Assembly (NCBI GenBank): GCA_900765125.1
Contig: CAAFQL010000312.1
Location: 1-10,880, forward strand
DNA length: 10,880 bases
Direction of reading: 5' to 3'
Source: Oscillospiraceae bacterium
Lineage (GTDB): Bacteria; Bacillota; Clostridia; Oscillospirales; Ruminococcaceae
The notes beneath the pieces were generated by a model that saw only the letters and a list, made by a program, of their open reading frames with translations, was not told the origin of the DNA and ran no database searches. The first letter of the stretch is position 1. Each line of letters starts with the position of its first letter. The translations under genes and the position numbers were made by a program. Positions 1 through 6,986 of this stretch are shown here, one piece after another.

Positions 1-1
1 C

Positions 2-1282
2 ACTGATACAAAATATTATGACAGCCAATATGATACTTCAAACGGCACAGAAGAAATACCAAACCTTGAACCATATGCTCCTAATGAGCTTTCACGTATG
101 TACCATTTTGAAAATAGACTTGACCCTAATTTTGACGCATACAACTATCCAGGCGGACTTGATAAACGTTTCGATATGTATATGTGGGCAACACAGGGGT
201 TCCCTTCTATCGGCGGCTGTGGAGGTGACTGGGGTCAAAGACTCTCTGATACAGCTTATCTCAATATGATTGACGGCTCTTTCCCTCACGTTCAAGTCCA
301 TGAAGTAGGTCACGCTTTCGGTATTACGGACTTTTACGGCGGCGAGGGTGTAGCAAGCGGCGATGGTATAACTGGCGGTTTCCCACCTGGAGGTTTCCCC
401 GGAAATGGTTCTTCTATCATGATGGCAGGTTCATCAACAGAAATAACAGACTTTGATGGATGGCTGCTAAGATATATGTGGACTAAAATTAAAGATGAAA
501 ACGGCAGATTTGATCTCGCAAATGCTCTTCCTGACACTACTGTAACCACTACCACAGAAGTTACTACTACCACAACAACAACAACTACTACTACAATCGA
601 ACCACTTCCAGAGAATAAATATCTGAACTTTGAAGACGGCACTCTTCTGGCATTCAAAAACGCTGAAAATGGACTGTATATGGGTGTTGACAACAGCAAT
701 CCTGAATTTATATCAAATGTATATTCATTTGGAACAGGTAGCATGGAACAGAATATATGGACAGTAAAAAGCTCAGGGGACGGCTACTATTACCTTTATT
801 CAAAGCTTCAGGGCGGTGAAAGATATCTCCTTGATGTTTACTATTCTCTTACAGATGACGGTACAAATATCGGCATTTATGAATTTACAGATGCACCTGC
901 ACAGCAATTCAGATTTATTGACAATGGTGATGGTACCTGTACCATTGCAACTAAGTGTACAAATGACGCAAGCTGTGTAGAAGCTGTTGGTGACAATATA
1001 GTTCAGAACAGAATCAGCGGCAGCGCTTCTCAAAAATGGATAGTTAAAATCCCGAATTTCATGGGATATAAAGGTGACCTTAACGGTGACGACAATATTT
1101 CTGTTCTCGACTGCATCAAAATGAATAAGTACCTTATAGGTGCTGTTTCACTGGAAAGTATTCCCGTAGAATTCAAGGATATAAACGATGACGGCAGACT
1201 CAATATCTTTGATATAATGTTGTTAAAGGAAATGTGTCTCTCTAAGGATAAATGGATATTGCTTTACGACTGCGCTGAATGA
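2..1282 (+). CDS. Secreted metzincin-type zinc protease with ricin-like and type I dockerin domains (5' partial)
   Basis: The frame is open from the window edge, so the start and any signal peptide lie upstream; 426 residues are visible. Residues 100-110 read HEVGHAFGITD, an HExxHxxGxxD zinc site in which Asp replaces the usual third His. A Met-turn-like SIMMAG follows at about 139-143, after a Gly/Pro-rich loop. This points to a metzincin-like peptidase. Residues 179-198 are almost only Thr (codons ACT, ACA, ACC), an extracellular linker. Residues 205-350 look like a ricin/CBM13-type beta-trefoil, with QxW-like motifs at 250 (QNIW), 301 (QQF) and 344 (QKW). Residues 358-415 are a type I dockerin with two calcium loops (starting DLNGDDN and DINDDGR). 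The protein should therefore be secreted and docked to a cellulosomal cohesin. The peptidase family assignment is less sure than the dockerin; substrate is unknown. A terminator follows about 20 nt after the stop. Confidence 0.85.
   Translation, partial: TDTKYYDSQYDTSNGTEEIPNLEPYAPNELSRMYHFENRLDPNFDAYNYPGGLDKRFDMYMWATQGFPSIGGCGGDWGQRLSDTAYLNMIDGSFPHVQVHEVGHAFGITDFYGGEGVASGDGITGGFPPGGFPGNGSSIMMAGSSTEITDFDGWLLRYMWTKIKDENGRFDLANALPDTTVTTTTEVTTTTTTTTTTTIEPLPENKYLNFEDGTLLAFKNAENGLYMGVDNSNPEFISNVYSFGTGSMEQNIWTVKSSGDGYYYLYSKLQGGERYLLDVYYSLTDDGTNIGIYEFTDAPAQQFRFIDNGDGTCTIATKCTNDASCVEAVGDNIVQNRISGSASQKWIVKIPNFMGYKGDLNGDDNISVLDCIKMNKYLIGAVSLESIPVEFKDINDDGRLNIFDIMLLKEMCLSKDKWILLYDCAE
536..595 (+). repeat. 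Thr-codon microsatellite (poly-Thr linker)
   Basis: About 60 bases of near-continuous ACT/ACA/ACC codons, broken only by Val, Glu-Val, encode the linker between the protease and the ricin-like domain. Such tracts are prone to length change by slippage. The opposite strand reads as a spurious poly-Val frame. Confidence 0.85.
1073..1246 (+). other. Type I dockerin domain coding segment
   Basis: Two duplicated F-hand calcium loops are visible: D-L-N-G-D-D-N-I-S-V-L-D and D-I-N-D-D-G-R-L-N-I-F-D, each followed by a helix (CIKMNKYLIG, IMLLKEMCLS). At loop positions 10-11, which set cohesin specificity in known dockerins, the pairs are Val-Leu and Ile-Phe rather than the Ser-Thr typical of C. thermocellum. 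Calcium-dependent cohesin binding is inferred from the family. Confidence 0.88.
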
Positions 1283-1302
1283 TCTATAATAAAATAGAAA
1301 TA

Positions 1303-1338
1303 ACAGCTGTTTCTCTTTTGTGAAGCAGCTGTATTTTT
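1303..1338 (+). terminator. Rho-independent terminator of the dockerin protease gene
   Basis: An 11-bp stem (1303-1313 with 1322-1332, ACAGCTGTTTC against GAAGCAGCTGT, one G-T pair) with an 8-nt loop is followed by A then five T at 1334-1338. It starts 20 nt after the stop codon at 1280-1282. Confidence 0.85.
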
Positions 1339-1350
1339 ATGAAAAACATA

Positions 1351-1386
1351 AAGGCTGCTGCATTTCATTCTTGCAACAGCCTTTTT
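1351..1386. terminator. Second hairpin, probably a bidirectional terminator
   Basis: AAGGCTGCTGC at 1351-1361 pairs with GCAACAGCCTT at 1373-1383 with one mismatch. On the + strand the stem runs into TTTTT; on the - strand it runs into TTTATGTTTTT. It can therefore back up the first terminator and also stop transcripts of prfB coming from the right. Confidence 0.7.
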
Positions 1387-1391
1387 ATAAC

Positions 1392-1444
1392 AGAACCTGT
1401 CCACATAGGAAGATCATCACACAATTTCTATGTGGACAGGTTCT
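1392..1444. repeat. Long perfect inverted repeat abutting the prfB stop codon
   Basis: AGAACCTGTCCACATAG at 1392-1408 is the exact reverse complement of 1428-1444; three further pairs (one G-T) extend the stem to about 20 bp around a 13-nt loop. The right arm ends at the base next to the prfB stop codon (1445-1447, minus strand). On the - strand no T run follows, so it is not a classical terminator for prfB by itself; on the + strand TTCTTTACTTTT follows. It could protect the mRNA 3' end or be a dispersed repeat. Confidence 0.75.
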
Positions 1445-2563
1445 TTACTTTTGCAGTGTACCGCTTGTAAGTCCCTTAAGATACGCAGTGATAAATCCGT
1501 CAAGGTCACCGTCCATTACAGCCTGAATGTTACCATTTTCAAAACCTGTACGATGATCCTTTGCCAGAGTATACGGCATAAATACATATGAGCGAATCTG
1601 TGCACCCCATGCAATCTCTTTCTGAACACCCTTTATATCTGCAATCTTGTCAAGGTGTTCTCTTTCCTTTATCTCAACAAGCTTAGCACGCAGCATCTTC
1701 ATAGCAAAGTCTTTATTCTGGAACTGACTTCTCTGTGTCTGACATGATACAACAATACCTGTTGGAATATGAGTAAGACGTACCGCAGAGCTTGTCTTGT
1801 TAATATGCTGACCACCTGCGCCGCTGGCACGGAAAACGTCCATCTTAACGTCCTCAGGTCTGATATCAACCTCCATATTGTCATCAATTTCAGGCATTAC
1901 TTCCAGTGCAGAGAATGATGTGTGTCTTCTGCCCGATGAATCAAACGGAGATACACGTACAAGTCTGTGTACACCTGATTCTGATTTAAGGAAGCCGTAA
2001 GCATTGTCACCTTCAATAAGAATAGATGCACTTTTAAGACCAGCTTCATCACCGTCCAGATAGTCAAGTGTAGTAACTTTAAAGTTATGTCTTTCTGCCC
2101 AGCGATGATACATACGATAAAGCATTTCTGCCCAGTCCTGAGCCTCAGTTCCGCCTGCACCTGCATGGAATGTAAGGATAGCATTAGAGCTGTCATATTC
2201 ACCTGTAAGCAGGGACGCAAGCCGCATAGATTCAAGGGTTTTTTCGAAAGCTTCGGTTTCAGCATTGATATCATCGTCACTTTCAGTTACGCCCTCTTCA
2301 ATGGAAAGCTCAATAAGTGCAATAAGATCTTCAAGACTGTCGTTAAGCTTATTGTACTGATTGATCTTATTTTCAAGAGCCTTTGATTCCTGTAAAACCT
2401 TCTGAGAATTCTCAAGGTCGTCCCAGAAACCGTCAGCGGCAACCTGTGCCTGCAGCTCCTCATAGCGAGCCTTTACCTTTTCAAGACCCAGAACGTCGTA
2501 TAACTCTTTCATATCCGCACGGTGATCACACATTGCCACACGCAGTTCATCTAATAATATCAT
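1445..2563 (-). CDS. prfB: Peptide chain release factor 2 (RF2)
   Basis: RF2 recognises UAA and UGA stop codons in the ribosomal A site and triggers release of the peptide. The 372-residue protein carries the SPF tripeptide at 205-207 that reads the stop codon and the universally conserved GGQ at 250-252 that works in the peptidyl transferase centre. Length is normal (E. coli RF2 is 365). The ATG at 2563 is chosen because AAAGGA lies 8 nt upstream of it on the minus strand; an in-frame TTG at 2599 has no such site. Most RF2 genes have an in-frame UGA and a +1 frameshift near codon 25; here the N-terminal stretch ELYDVLGLEKVKARYEEL is continuous in one frame, so that autoregulatory device is absent. 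The gene is monocistronic, divergent from ddl and convergent with the protease gene. Confidence 0.97.
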   Translation of the reverse strand: MILLDELRVAMCDHRADMKELYDVLGLEKVKARYEELQAQVAADGFWDDLENSQKVLQESKALENKINQYNKLNDSLEDLIALIELSIEEGVTESDDDINAETEAFEKTLESMRLASLLTGEYDSSNAILTFHAGAGGTEAQDWAEMLYRMYHRWAERHNFKVTTLDYLDGDEAGLKSASILIEGDNAYGFLKSESGVHRLVRVSPFDSSGRRHTSFSALEVMPEIDDNMEVDIRPEDVKMDVFRASGAGGQHINKTSSAVRLTHIPTGIVVSCQTQRSQFQNKDFAMKMLRAKLVEIKEREHLDKIADIKGVQKEIAWGAQIRSYVFMPYTLAKDHRTGFENGNIQAVMDGDLDGFITAYLKGLTSGTLQK

Positions 2564-2613
2564 GGAGATTTTCCTTTCAGTATTTAAATTCACGCACAAA
2601 ACGCCATATTATT

Positions 2614-2642
2614 ATTATACTACAAATTTTACCTGTGTGCAA
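2614..2642 (-). promoter_or_regulatory. SigA-type promoter of prfB
   Basis: On the minus strand TTGCAC (2642-2637) is followed, after exactly 17 nt, by a perfect TATAAT (2619-2614). The -10 box lies about 50 nt upstream of the prfB ATG. This is a close match to the consensus vegetative promoter. Confidence 0.85.
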
Positions 2643-2783
2643 ATGATTTTTTTATTTTTGTGTAATGTGATGGTTTTGTATCACGCTTATAGTGGCTCTT
2701 TGTACAGTACTGCCTTAATACAGGCTGATTTATTTTCGGCAAAATTTGCATTAAAAAAAATAATGGTATTATAGGAAAAGGTC

Positions 2784-2812
2784 TTGCACATCTTGGTGAA
2801 ATATGATAAAAT
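2784..2812 (+). promoter_or_regulatory. SigA-type promoter of the ddl-murI-DUF1934-argS operon
   Basis: TTGCAC (2784-2789), 17-nt spacer, TAAAAT (2807-2812). Transcription would start near 2819, giving a leader of about 70 nt before the ddl ATG. The -35 hexamer is the same as in the divergent prfB promoter. Confidence 0.78.
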
Positions 2813-2823
2813 AAAGAAAGTAA

Positions 2824-2856
2824 TGCATTTATGGCAGTGTATGCCATATAAATGTA
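2824..2856 (+). promoter_or_regulatory. Hairpin in the ddl leader
   Basis: TGCATTTATGGCA at 2824-2836 can pair with 2842-2856 (13 bp, one G-T, a 2-nt bulge) around a GTGTA loop. It would lie at the very 5' end of the ddl mRNA, a position often linked to mRNA stability. No riboswitch class is recognised. Confidence 0.5.
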
Positions 2857-2889
2857 ATAAATGAAAAATACGAGAGGAGACATGAATTG

Positions 2890-3969
2890 ATGGCAAAGAT
2901 CCGAGTAGCCGTGCTTTTCGGCGGCGTTTCAAGTGAACATGATGTATCGCTTATCTCTGCGACAAATGTTATAAACAGTATTCCGAGAGAAAAATATGAT
3001 GTAATATGTGTTGGTATTACAAAAAAAGGCAGATGGCTTTACTTTCCAGGAGATGTCAATGAGATAGCTTCCGGTGCGTGGGAGAGAAATCCCGATTGTA
3101 CTTCTGCTATAATTTCTCCCGACCCTATTCACAAGGGTATTGTTACCATTGAAAGCGGTGAGATCTATATTAAAAAGGTAGACGTTGTATTTCCTGTTCT
3201 TCACGGCAGAAACGGCGAGGATGGAAGACTTCAGGGACTTCTCGAAATGGCAGGACTTCCATTTGTGGGCTGCGATACCTTGAGCAGTGCTGCGTGTATG
3301 GATAAATGCGTAACGCATACCATTCTTGATTATAATGGTATACGTACTGCAAAGTGGGCTGCGGTATTACAGAGAGATATAAGTCACCTTGATGAGAAGT
3401 GTCGTGAGATCAGCGATAAGCTGGGCTTTCCGCTTTTTGTTAAGCCTGCTAATGCCGGCTCTTCGATCGGTGTAAACAAGGCAAGAGATCTTGAGGAACT
3501 TAAAGATGCAGTACAGATAGCATTTTCGCATGACAGCAAGGTTATTGTTGAAGAATTTATTAAGGGCAGAGAACTGGAGACTGCTGTGTTCGGTTATGAT
3601 GCACCGTTTGCATCTTATGTAGGCGAGATCGAACCGGCTGCTGATTTCTATGATTATGATGATAAATATATCAATGGTTCTTCTAAGCTTTATATTCCTG
3701 CGAGGATAGATGAGAAAAAGTCTGATGAGATACGCAGTACAGCAGTAGCTGCATATCAGGCTATGGGTTGTAAGGGGCTTTCAAGAGTTGACTTTTTCCT
3801 ATGTGAAGACAATACGATTATTCTTAATGAAATAAATACAATGCCGGGATTTACAAGTATTAGTATGTATCCGAAACTTATGGAAAATCTTGGTATGAAT
3901 CAGAGCTATCTTGTAGATAAGCTGATTGAACAGGCAATGGAGAATACAGGCGCACATACTGATGCGTGA
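2890..3969 (+). CDS. ddl: D-alanine--D-alanine ligase
   Basis: ATP-grasp ligase that joins two D-Ala for the peptidoglycan pentapeptide in the cytoplasm. The 359-residue protein shows GGVSSEHDVSL at 11-20 (E16 binds the first D-Ala), HGRNGEDGRLQG at 105-116, the KPANAGSSIGV loop at 185-195, the omega-loop FYDYDDKY at 253-260 and the metal/ligand motif DFFL...NEINTMPG at 301-320. The Tyr-containing omega loop is that of true D-Ala-D-Ala ligases; VanA-type D-Ala-D-lactate ligases lack it, although the stretch FVGCDTLSSAACMDK at 125-139 resembles VanA relatives. The start ATG at 2890 has GAGAGGAG 10 nt upstream. The gene opens a four-gene operon and is followed by murI after 22 nt. Confidence 0.96.
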   Translation: MAKIRVAVLFGGVSSEHDVSLISATNVINSIPREKYDVICVGITKKGRWLYFPGDVNEIASGAWERNPDCTSAIISPDPIHKGIVTIESGEIYIKKVDVVFPVLHGRNGEDGRLQGLLEMAGLPFVGCDTLSSAACMDKCVTHTILDYNGIRTAKWAAVLQRDISHLDEKCREISDKLGFPLFVKPANAGSSIGVNKARDLEELKDAVQIAFSHDSKVIVEEFIKGRELETAVFGYDAPFASYVGEIEPAADFYDYDDKYINGSSKLYIPARIDEKKSDEIRSTAVAAYQAMGCKGLSRVDFFLCEDNTIILNEINTMPGFTSISMYPKLMENLGMNQSYLVDKLIEQAMENTGAHTDA

Positions 3970-3976
3970 TATATTC

Positions 3977-3994
3977 GGAAAGGAGACTGCTTTG
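3977..3994 (+). promoter_or_regulatory. Ribosome binding site that sets the TTG start of murI
   Basis: GGAAAGGAG (3977-3985) lies 6 nt before the TTG at 3992-3994. No ATG occurs at a suitable distance, so this decides a non-ATG start. Confidence 0.8.
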
Positions 3995-4813
3995 GCAGAC
4001 AGAGAGAATATCAGAAATTACGCCATAGGAGTTTTTGATTCCGGTATGGGCGGACTTACAGCTGTACAGGAGCTTAACAGAATACTGCCTAATGAGAATA
4101 TAATTTACTTTGGCGATACAGCAAGAATTCCATATGGCAGCAGAAGCCGTGAGACGATTCTCAGATATGCTGAGGAGGATGTTGCATTTTTAAGGCGTCA
4201 TGATATAAAAATGATAATAGCTGCTTGCGGAACTGTAAGTTCTGTTGCACTTAATAATCCCATAGTTACTGATATGCCTTTTACCGGAGTTATCGCACCT
4301 GCAATTGAAGCTGCGTGCAGAGCGACAAAGAAAAAGAGAATAGGCATAATAGGCACACCGGCAACTGTAAAAAGCGGCAGTTATATACGTGCTATTGCAG
4401 ATACTCATCCCGATGTCATGGTTGTTCCACAGGCTTGTCCATTGTTTGTACACCTTGTGGAAAACGGTTACACTGACTTTAATAATCCGGTGACAAGACT
4501 TGTAGCGGATGAGTATCTTATGCCAGTAAAGAATGAGAATGTTGACGTTCTTATTCTTGGCTGTACTCATTATCCTGTTATTGCGGATATTATCGGAGAT
4601 ATCATGGGAGAAGATGTTACTCTTATATCTGCCGGTGCGGAAGCTGCAAAATTTACAAAGCAATGTCTTTTTGAACAGGGGCTTCTCAGTGACAGAACCG
4701 AAAAGGGTAAAAATACTTATTATGTAAGTGATAGTACAGAGATGTTTGAAGAGAATGCTGTGAATTTTCTTCATGAAAATGTACATGGCGATGTATTCAG
4801 AAGCGATTTCTGA
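3992..4813 (+). CDS. murI: Glutamate racemase
   Basis: Makes D-glutamate from L-glutamate by a cofactor-free two-cysteine mechanism for the second position of the peptidoglycan stem peptide. The 273-residue protein has FDSGMGGLT at 15-23 with the catalytic Asp16-Ser17, the substrate-pocket GDTARIPYG at 41-49, the first catalytic Cys79 in AACGTVSS and the second Cys191 in GCTHYP. Start choice: a TTG at 3992 sits 6 nt after AGGAG (3981-3985) and gives an N-terminus matching the family. The in-frame ATG at 3962 would overlap the end of ddl, add ten residues before the family start and place the strong ribosome site inside the gene. Oddity: the usual CNT around the first Cys is CGT. Follows ddl by 22 nt, precedes the DUF1934 gene by 16 nt. 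Confidence 0.95.
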   Translation: MADRENIRNYAIGVFDSGMGGLTAVQELNRILPNENIIYFGDTARIPYGSRSRETILRYAEEDVAFLRRHDIKMIIAACGTVSSVALNNPIVTDMPFTGVIAPAIEAACRATKKKRIGIIGTPATVKSGSYIRAIADTHPDVMVVPQACPLFVHLVENGYTDFNNPVTRLVADEYLMPVKNENVDVLILGCTHYPVIADIIGDIMGEDVTLISAGAEAAKFTKQCLFEQGLLSDRTEKGKNTYYVSDSTEMFEENAVNFLHENVHGDVFRSDF

Positions 4814-4829
4814 TAGAAAGGAGCGCAAA

Positions 4830-5258
4830 ATGAAGATGCAGATCCAGCTGAAAATGCGCAGTGTGCTTGAGGCGGACGATGAACGTTCGGAGACAGAATT
4901 ACTTACTGACGGCATTATGGAGATAAAAAACGGCTTGCCAATAATCAGTTATGAAGATTCCGATGCCACAGGTTTCGAGGGCGCAACAACAACTATTACG
5001 GCTGATGAAAATAAGCTTGTATCTATAGTGCGTTCCGGCAGCGCAAATTCAAATCTGGTAATTGAAACCGGAAAAAAGCATTACTGCTTATACGGAACAC
5101 CTTACGGCAGCATTACAGTGGGAATATTTACACATAAAATAGAAAACAGCCTGTCCGAAAATGGCGGCAGTCTGTATTTAAAGTATACAATCGACGTAAA
5201 TTCTGCTTATATGTCCGATAATGAGATATATCTGGATGTTTTAGCAGCGAAGTCATAA
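4830..5258 (+). CDS. DUF1934 family (YwiB-like) beta-barrel protein
   Basis: A 142-residue cytoplasmic protein with the DUF1934 pattern: an early ELLTDGIMEIKNGLPIISYEDSDATGFEGATTTI block (residues 31-65), then GKKHYCLYGTPYGSITVGIFTHKIENSL and GGSLYLKYTIDVNSAYMSDNEIYLDV. The fold is known as a small lipocalin-like beta barrel; the biochemical role is not established. There is no signal peptide or membrane segment. ATG at 4830 has AAAGGAG 6 nt upstream; a longer reading frame from 4773 runs back into murI and has no matching ribosome site. In clostridia this family is commonly encoded next to argS, as here (16 nt gap), which suggests shared expression rather than a known shared function. Confidence 0.9.
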   Translation: MKMQIQLKMRSVLEADDERSETELLTDGIMEIKNGLPIISYEDSDATGFEGATTTITADENKLVSIVRSGSANSNLVIETGKKHYCLYGTPYGSITVGIFTHKIENSLSENGGSLYLKYTIDVNSAYMSDNEIYLDVLAAKS

Positions 5259-5274
5259 GAAAGAGGAATGAAAA

Positions 5275-6966
5275 ATGGCAAACTGTATTAAGCTTGCATC
5301 AGATGAACTGAATGGACTGCTTCTTGACGCCGTCGGACGTCTTGTAGCTGATGGAAAGGTACCGGCGCAGCCGATACCTGCATTTAAAATTGAAATTCCG
5401 GCTGATAAAACTCATGGAGATTTTGCAACAAACCTTGCCATGGCAAGTGCTAAGGCATTTCATATGCCGCCGAGAAATATTGCTTCTCTTATATGTGAAT
5501 CGCTGGTTCTTGAGGGCAGCTGCTTTGAACGTGCTGAAATAGCAGGTCCCGGATTTATCAATCTGTTTCTCAGAAGAAAATGGTTTTCCGATGTAGTTCG
5601 AAATGTTTTTGAAGAAAAGGAAAACTATGGCAGAACAAACACCGGTGCAGGAAAACGTGCGCTTGTAGAATTTGTCTCTGCAAACCCGACAGGTCCTATG
5701 CACGTTGGTAATGCAAGAGGCGGCGCACTGGGTGACAGCCTTGCGGAGATCCTTCTGTGGGCCGGATATGATACACAGAGAGAATTTTATATAAACGACG
5801 CAGGCAATCAGATAGAGAAGTTTGCTACTTCACTGGAAGTCAGATACCTTCAGCATTTTGATCCGTCAGTGGAAATGCCTGAGGATGCATATCATGGTGC
5901 GGATATTACAGAACACGCTGAAAATTTTGTTGCAGAGTTCGGAGACCGCTATGTAAATACTGATACAAAGGAGAGAAGAGATGCTCTTGTAAGCTTTGCT
6001 CTTCCAAAAAATATAGTAGGTCTTGAACGTGATCTTAAAAAGTACCGAATTGTGTATGACAACTGGTTTAGTGAAAGCACACTTCATAAAAACGGCAGCG
6101 TTAAGAATATCATAGATCAGCTCACAGAGAAGGGCTATACCTATGAGCAGGAAGGTGCAGTCTGGTTTAAGGCTACAGAATTTGGTGCGGATAAGGATTT
6201 TGTTCTGGTTCGTGCTAATGGCATACCGACTTATATCGTACCTGATATTGCATATCACTATGATAAGCTTGTTACACGCGGATATGATAAGGCTATTGAC
6301 ATTTTAGGCGCAGACCACCACGGATATGTTCCGAGGCTCAAGGCTGCACTTACAGCTCTGGGAGTAGATGCCGGCAAACTCGATGTTGTACTCATGCAGA
6401 TGGTAATGCTCATGCGTGATGGTGAGGTAGTAAAACTTTCCAAGAGAAGTGGAAAGGCTATTACTCTTGTAACACTGCTGGATGAGATACCTATTGATGC
6501 TGCAAGATTCTTCTTCAACACAAGAGAAGCAAACTCACACTTTGAATTTGATCTTGACCTTGCCGTTGAAAAGTCCTCTCAGAATCCTGTTTACTATGTT
6601 CAGTATGCTCATGCGAGAATTTGCAGTATTATCCGCAATCTTGAAGAGGACGGGGTTTCTGTTTCTGATGAGGACAAGTTACTTCTCGACTTGCTGGATA
6701 AACCACAGGAGATCGAGCTTATACGTCACATTGCGGCTCTCCCGACGGAGATTGATGCAGCTGCAAAGACTTATGATCCATCTAAAATTACAAAGTACGC
6801 TACAGAGCTTGCAACTCTTTTCCATAAATTCTATGATGCGTGCAGTGTAAAACGTGCTGAAACACCGGAGCTTATGAAGGCAAGACTTGTTCTTTGCAGC
6901 GCAGCAAGACAGACTCTATGCAATACTATGAGAATCCTGAAAATAGATTGCCCGGAGAAAATGTAA
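5275..6966 (+). CDS. argS: Arginyl-tRNA synthetase
   Basis: Class I synthetase that charges tRNA-Arg with arginine. The 563-residue length is typical. An N-terminal additional domain (about 1-100) precedes the catalytic core; the HIGH signature appears as HVGN at 143-146 within SANPTGPMHVGNARGGALGD, and the KMSKS signature as KLSKR at 387-391. The C-terminal third (about 440-563, from VYYVQYAHARICSI on) is the DALR anticodon-binding helix domain. The start at 5275 follows AGAGGA by about 7 nt. It is the last gene of the ddl operon; no T-box leader lies in front of it, so it is probably driven from the ddl promoter. Confidence 0.97.
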   Translation: MANCIKLASDELNGLLLDAVGRLVADGKVPAQPIPAFKIEIPADKTHGDFATNLAMASAKAFHMPPRNIASLICESLVLEGSCFERAEIAGPGFINLFLRRKWFSDVVRNVFEEKENYGRTNTGAGKRALVEFVSANPTGPMHVGNARGGALGDSLAEILLWAGYDTQREFYINDAGNQIEKFATSLEVRYLQHFDPSVEMPEDAYHGADITEHAENFVAEFGDRYVNTDTKERRDALVSFALPKNIVGLERDLKKYRIVYDNWFSESTLHKNGSVKNIIDQLTEKGYTYEQEGAVWFKATEFGADKDFVLVRANGIPTYIVPDIAYHYDKLVTRGYDKAIDILGADHHGYVPRLKAALTALGVDAGKLDVVLMQMVMLMRDGEVVKLSKRSGKAITLVTLLDEIPIDAARFFFNTREANSHFEFDLDLAVEKSSQNPVYYVQYAHARICSIIRNLEEDGVSVSDEDKLLLDLLDKPQEIELIRHIAALPTEIDAAAKTYDPSKITKYATELATLFHKFYDACSVKRAETPELMKARLVLCSAARQTLCNTMRILKIDCPEKM

Positions 6967-6986
6967 GAACAGTTTTCAAGGCGAAA

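Larger units (their letters stand above)
2564..2889. other. Divergent intergenic region between prfB and ddl
   Basis: 326 bases without a credible gene. It holds the prfB promoter at the left, the ddl promoter and leader hairpin at the right, and an AT-rich middle. In the middle an 11-bp palindrome GCAAAATTTGC (2739-2749) lies about 35 nt upstream of the ddl -35 box and could be a protein-binding site, although short AT-rich palindromes arise by chance. Small reading frames here have no plausible ribosome site and no recognisable protein. Confidence 0.7.

Noticed and set aside
334..744. 136-codon minus-strand frame with a poly-Val run
   Set aside because: It is the antisense of the poly-Thr linker and protease; repetitive Val comes from reversed ACN codons, with no ribosome site or family.
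2485..2563. Programmed +1 frameshift in prfB
   Set aside because: The N-terminal region is continuous in one frame with no in-frame UGA; nothing needs to be bypassed.
2564..2599. Upstream TTG start for prfB
   Set aside because: The ATG at 2563 has AAAGGA at 8 nt, while the TTG lacks a ribosome site and adds residues not typical of RF2.
2882..2890. Two-codon mini-ORF (ATG AAT TGA) overlapping the ddl ATG
   Set aside because: Its ATG is only about 2 nt after the SD, too close for efficient initiation; the overlap is probably incidental.
2890..3969. Vancomycin-type D-Ala-D-Lac ligase
   Set aside because: Although parts resemble VanA relatives, the FYDYDDKY omega loop is that of D-Ala-D-Ala ligases and no vanH/vanX-like genes are nearby.
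4190..4915. 241-codon minus-strand frame across murI
   Set aside because: Lies antisense to a clear murI, has low-complexity Tyr/Ser/Ile/Cys composition and no recognisable domain.
5259..5274. T-box riboswitch in front of argS
   Set aside because: Only 16 nt separate argS from the previous gene, with no room for a T-box.
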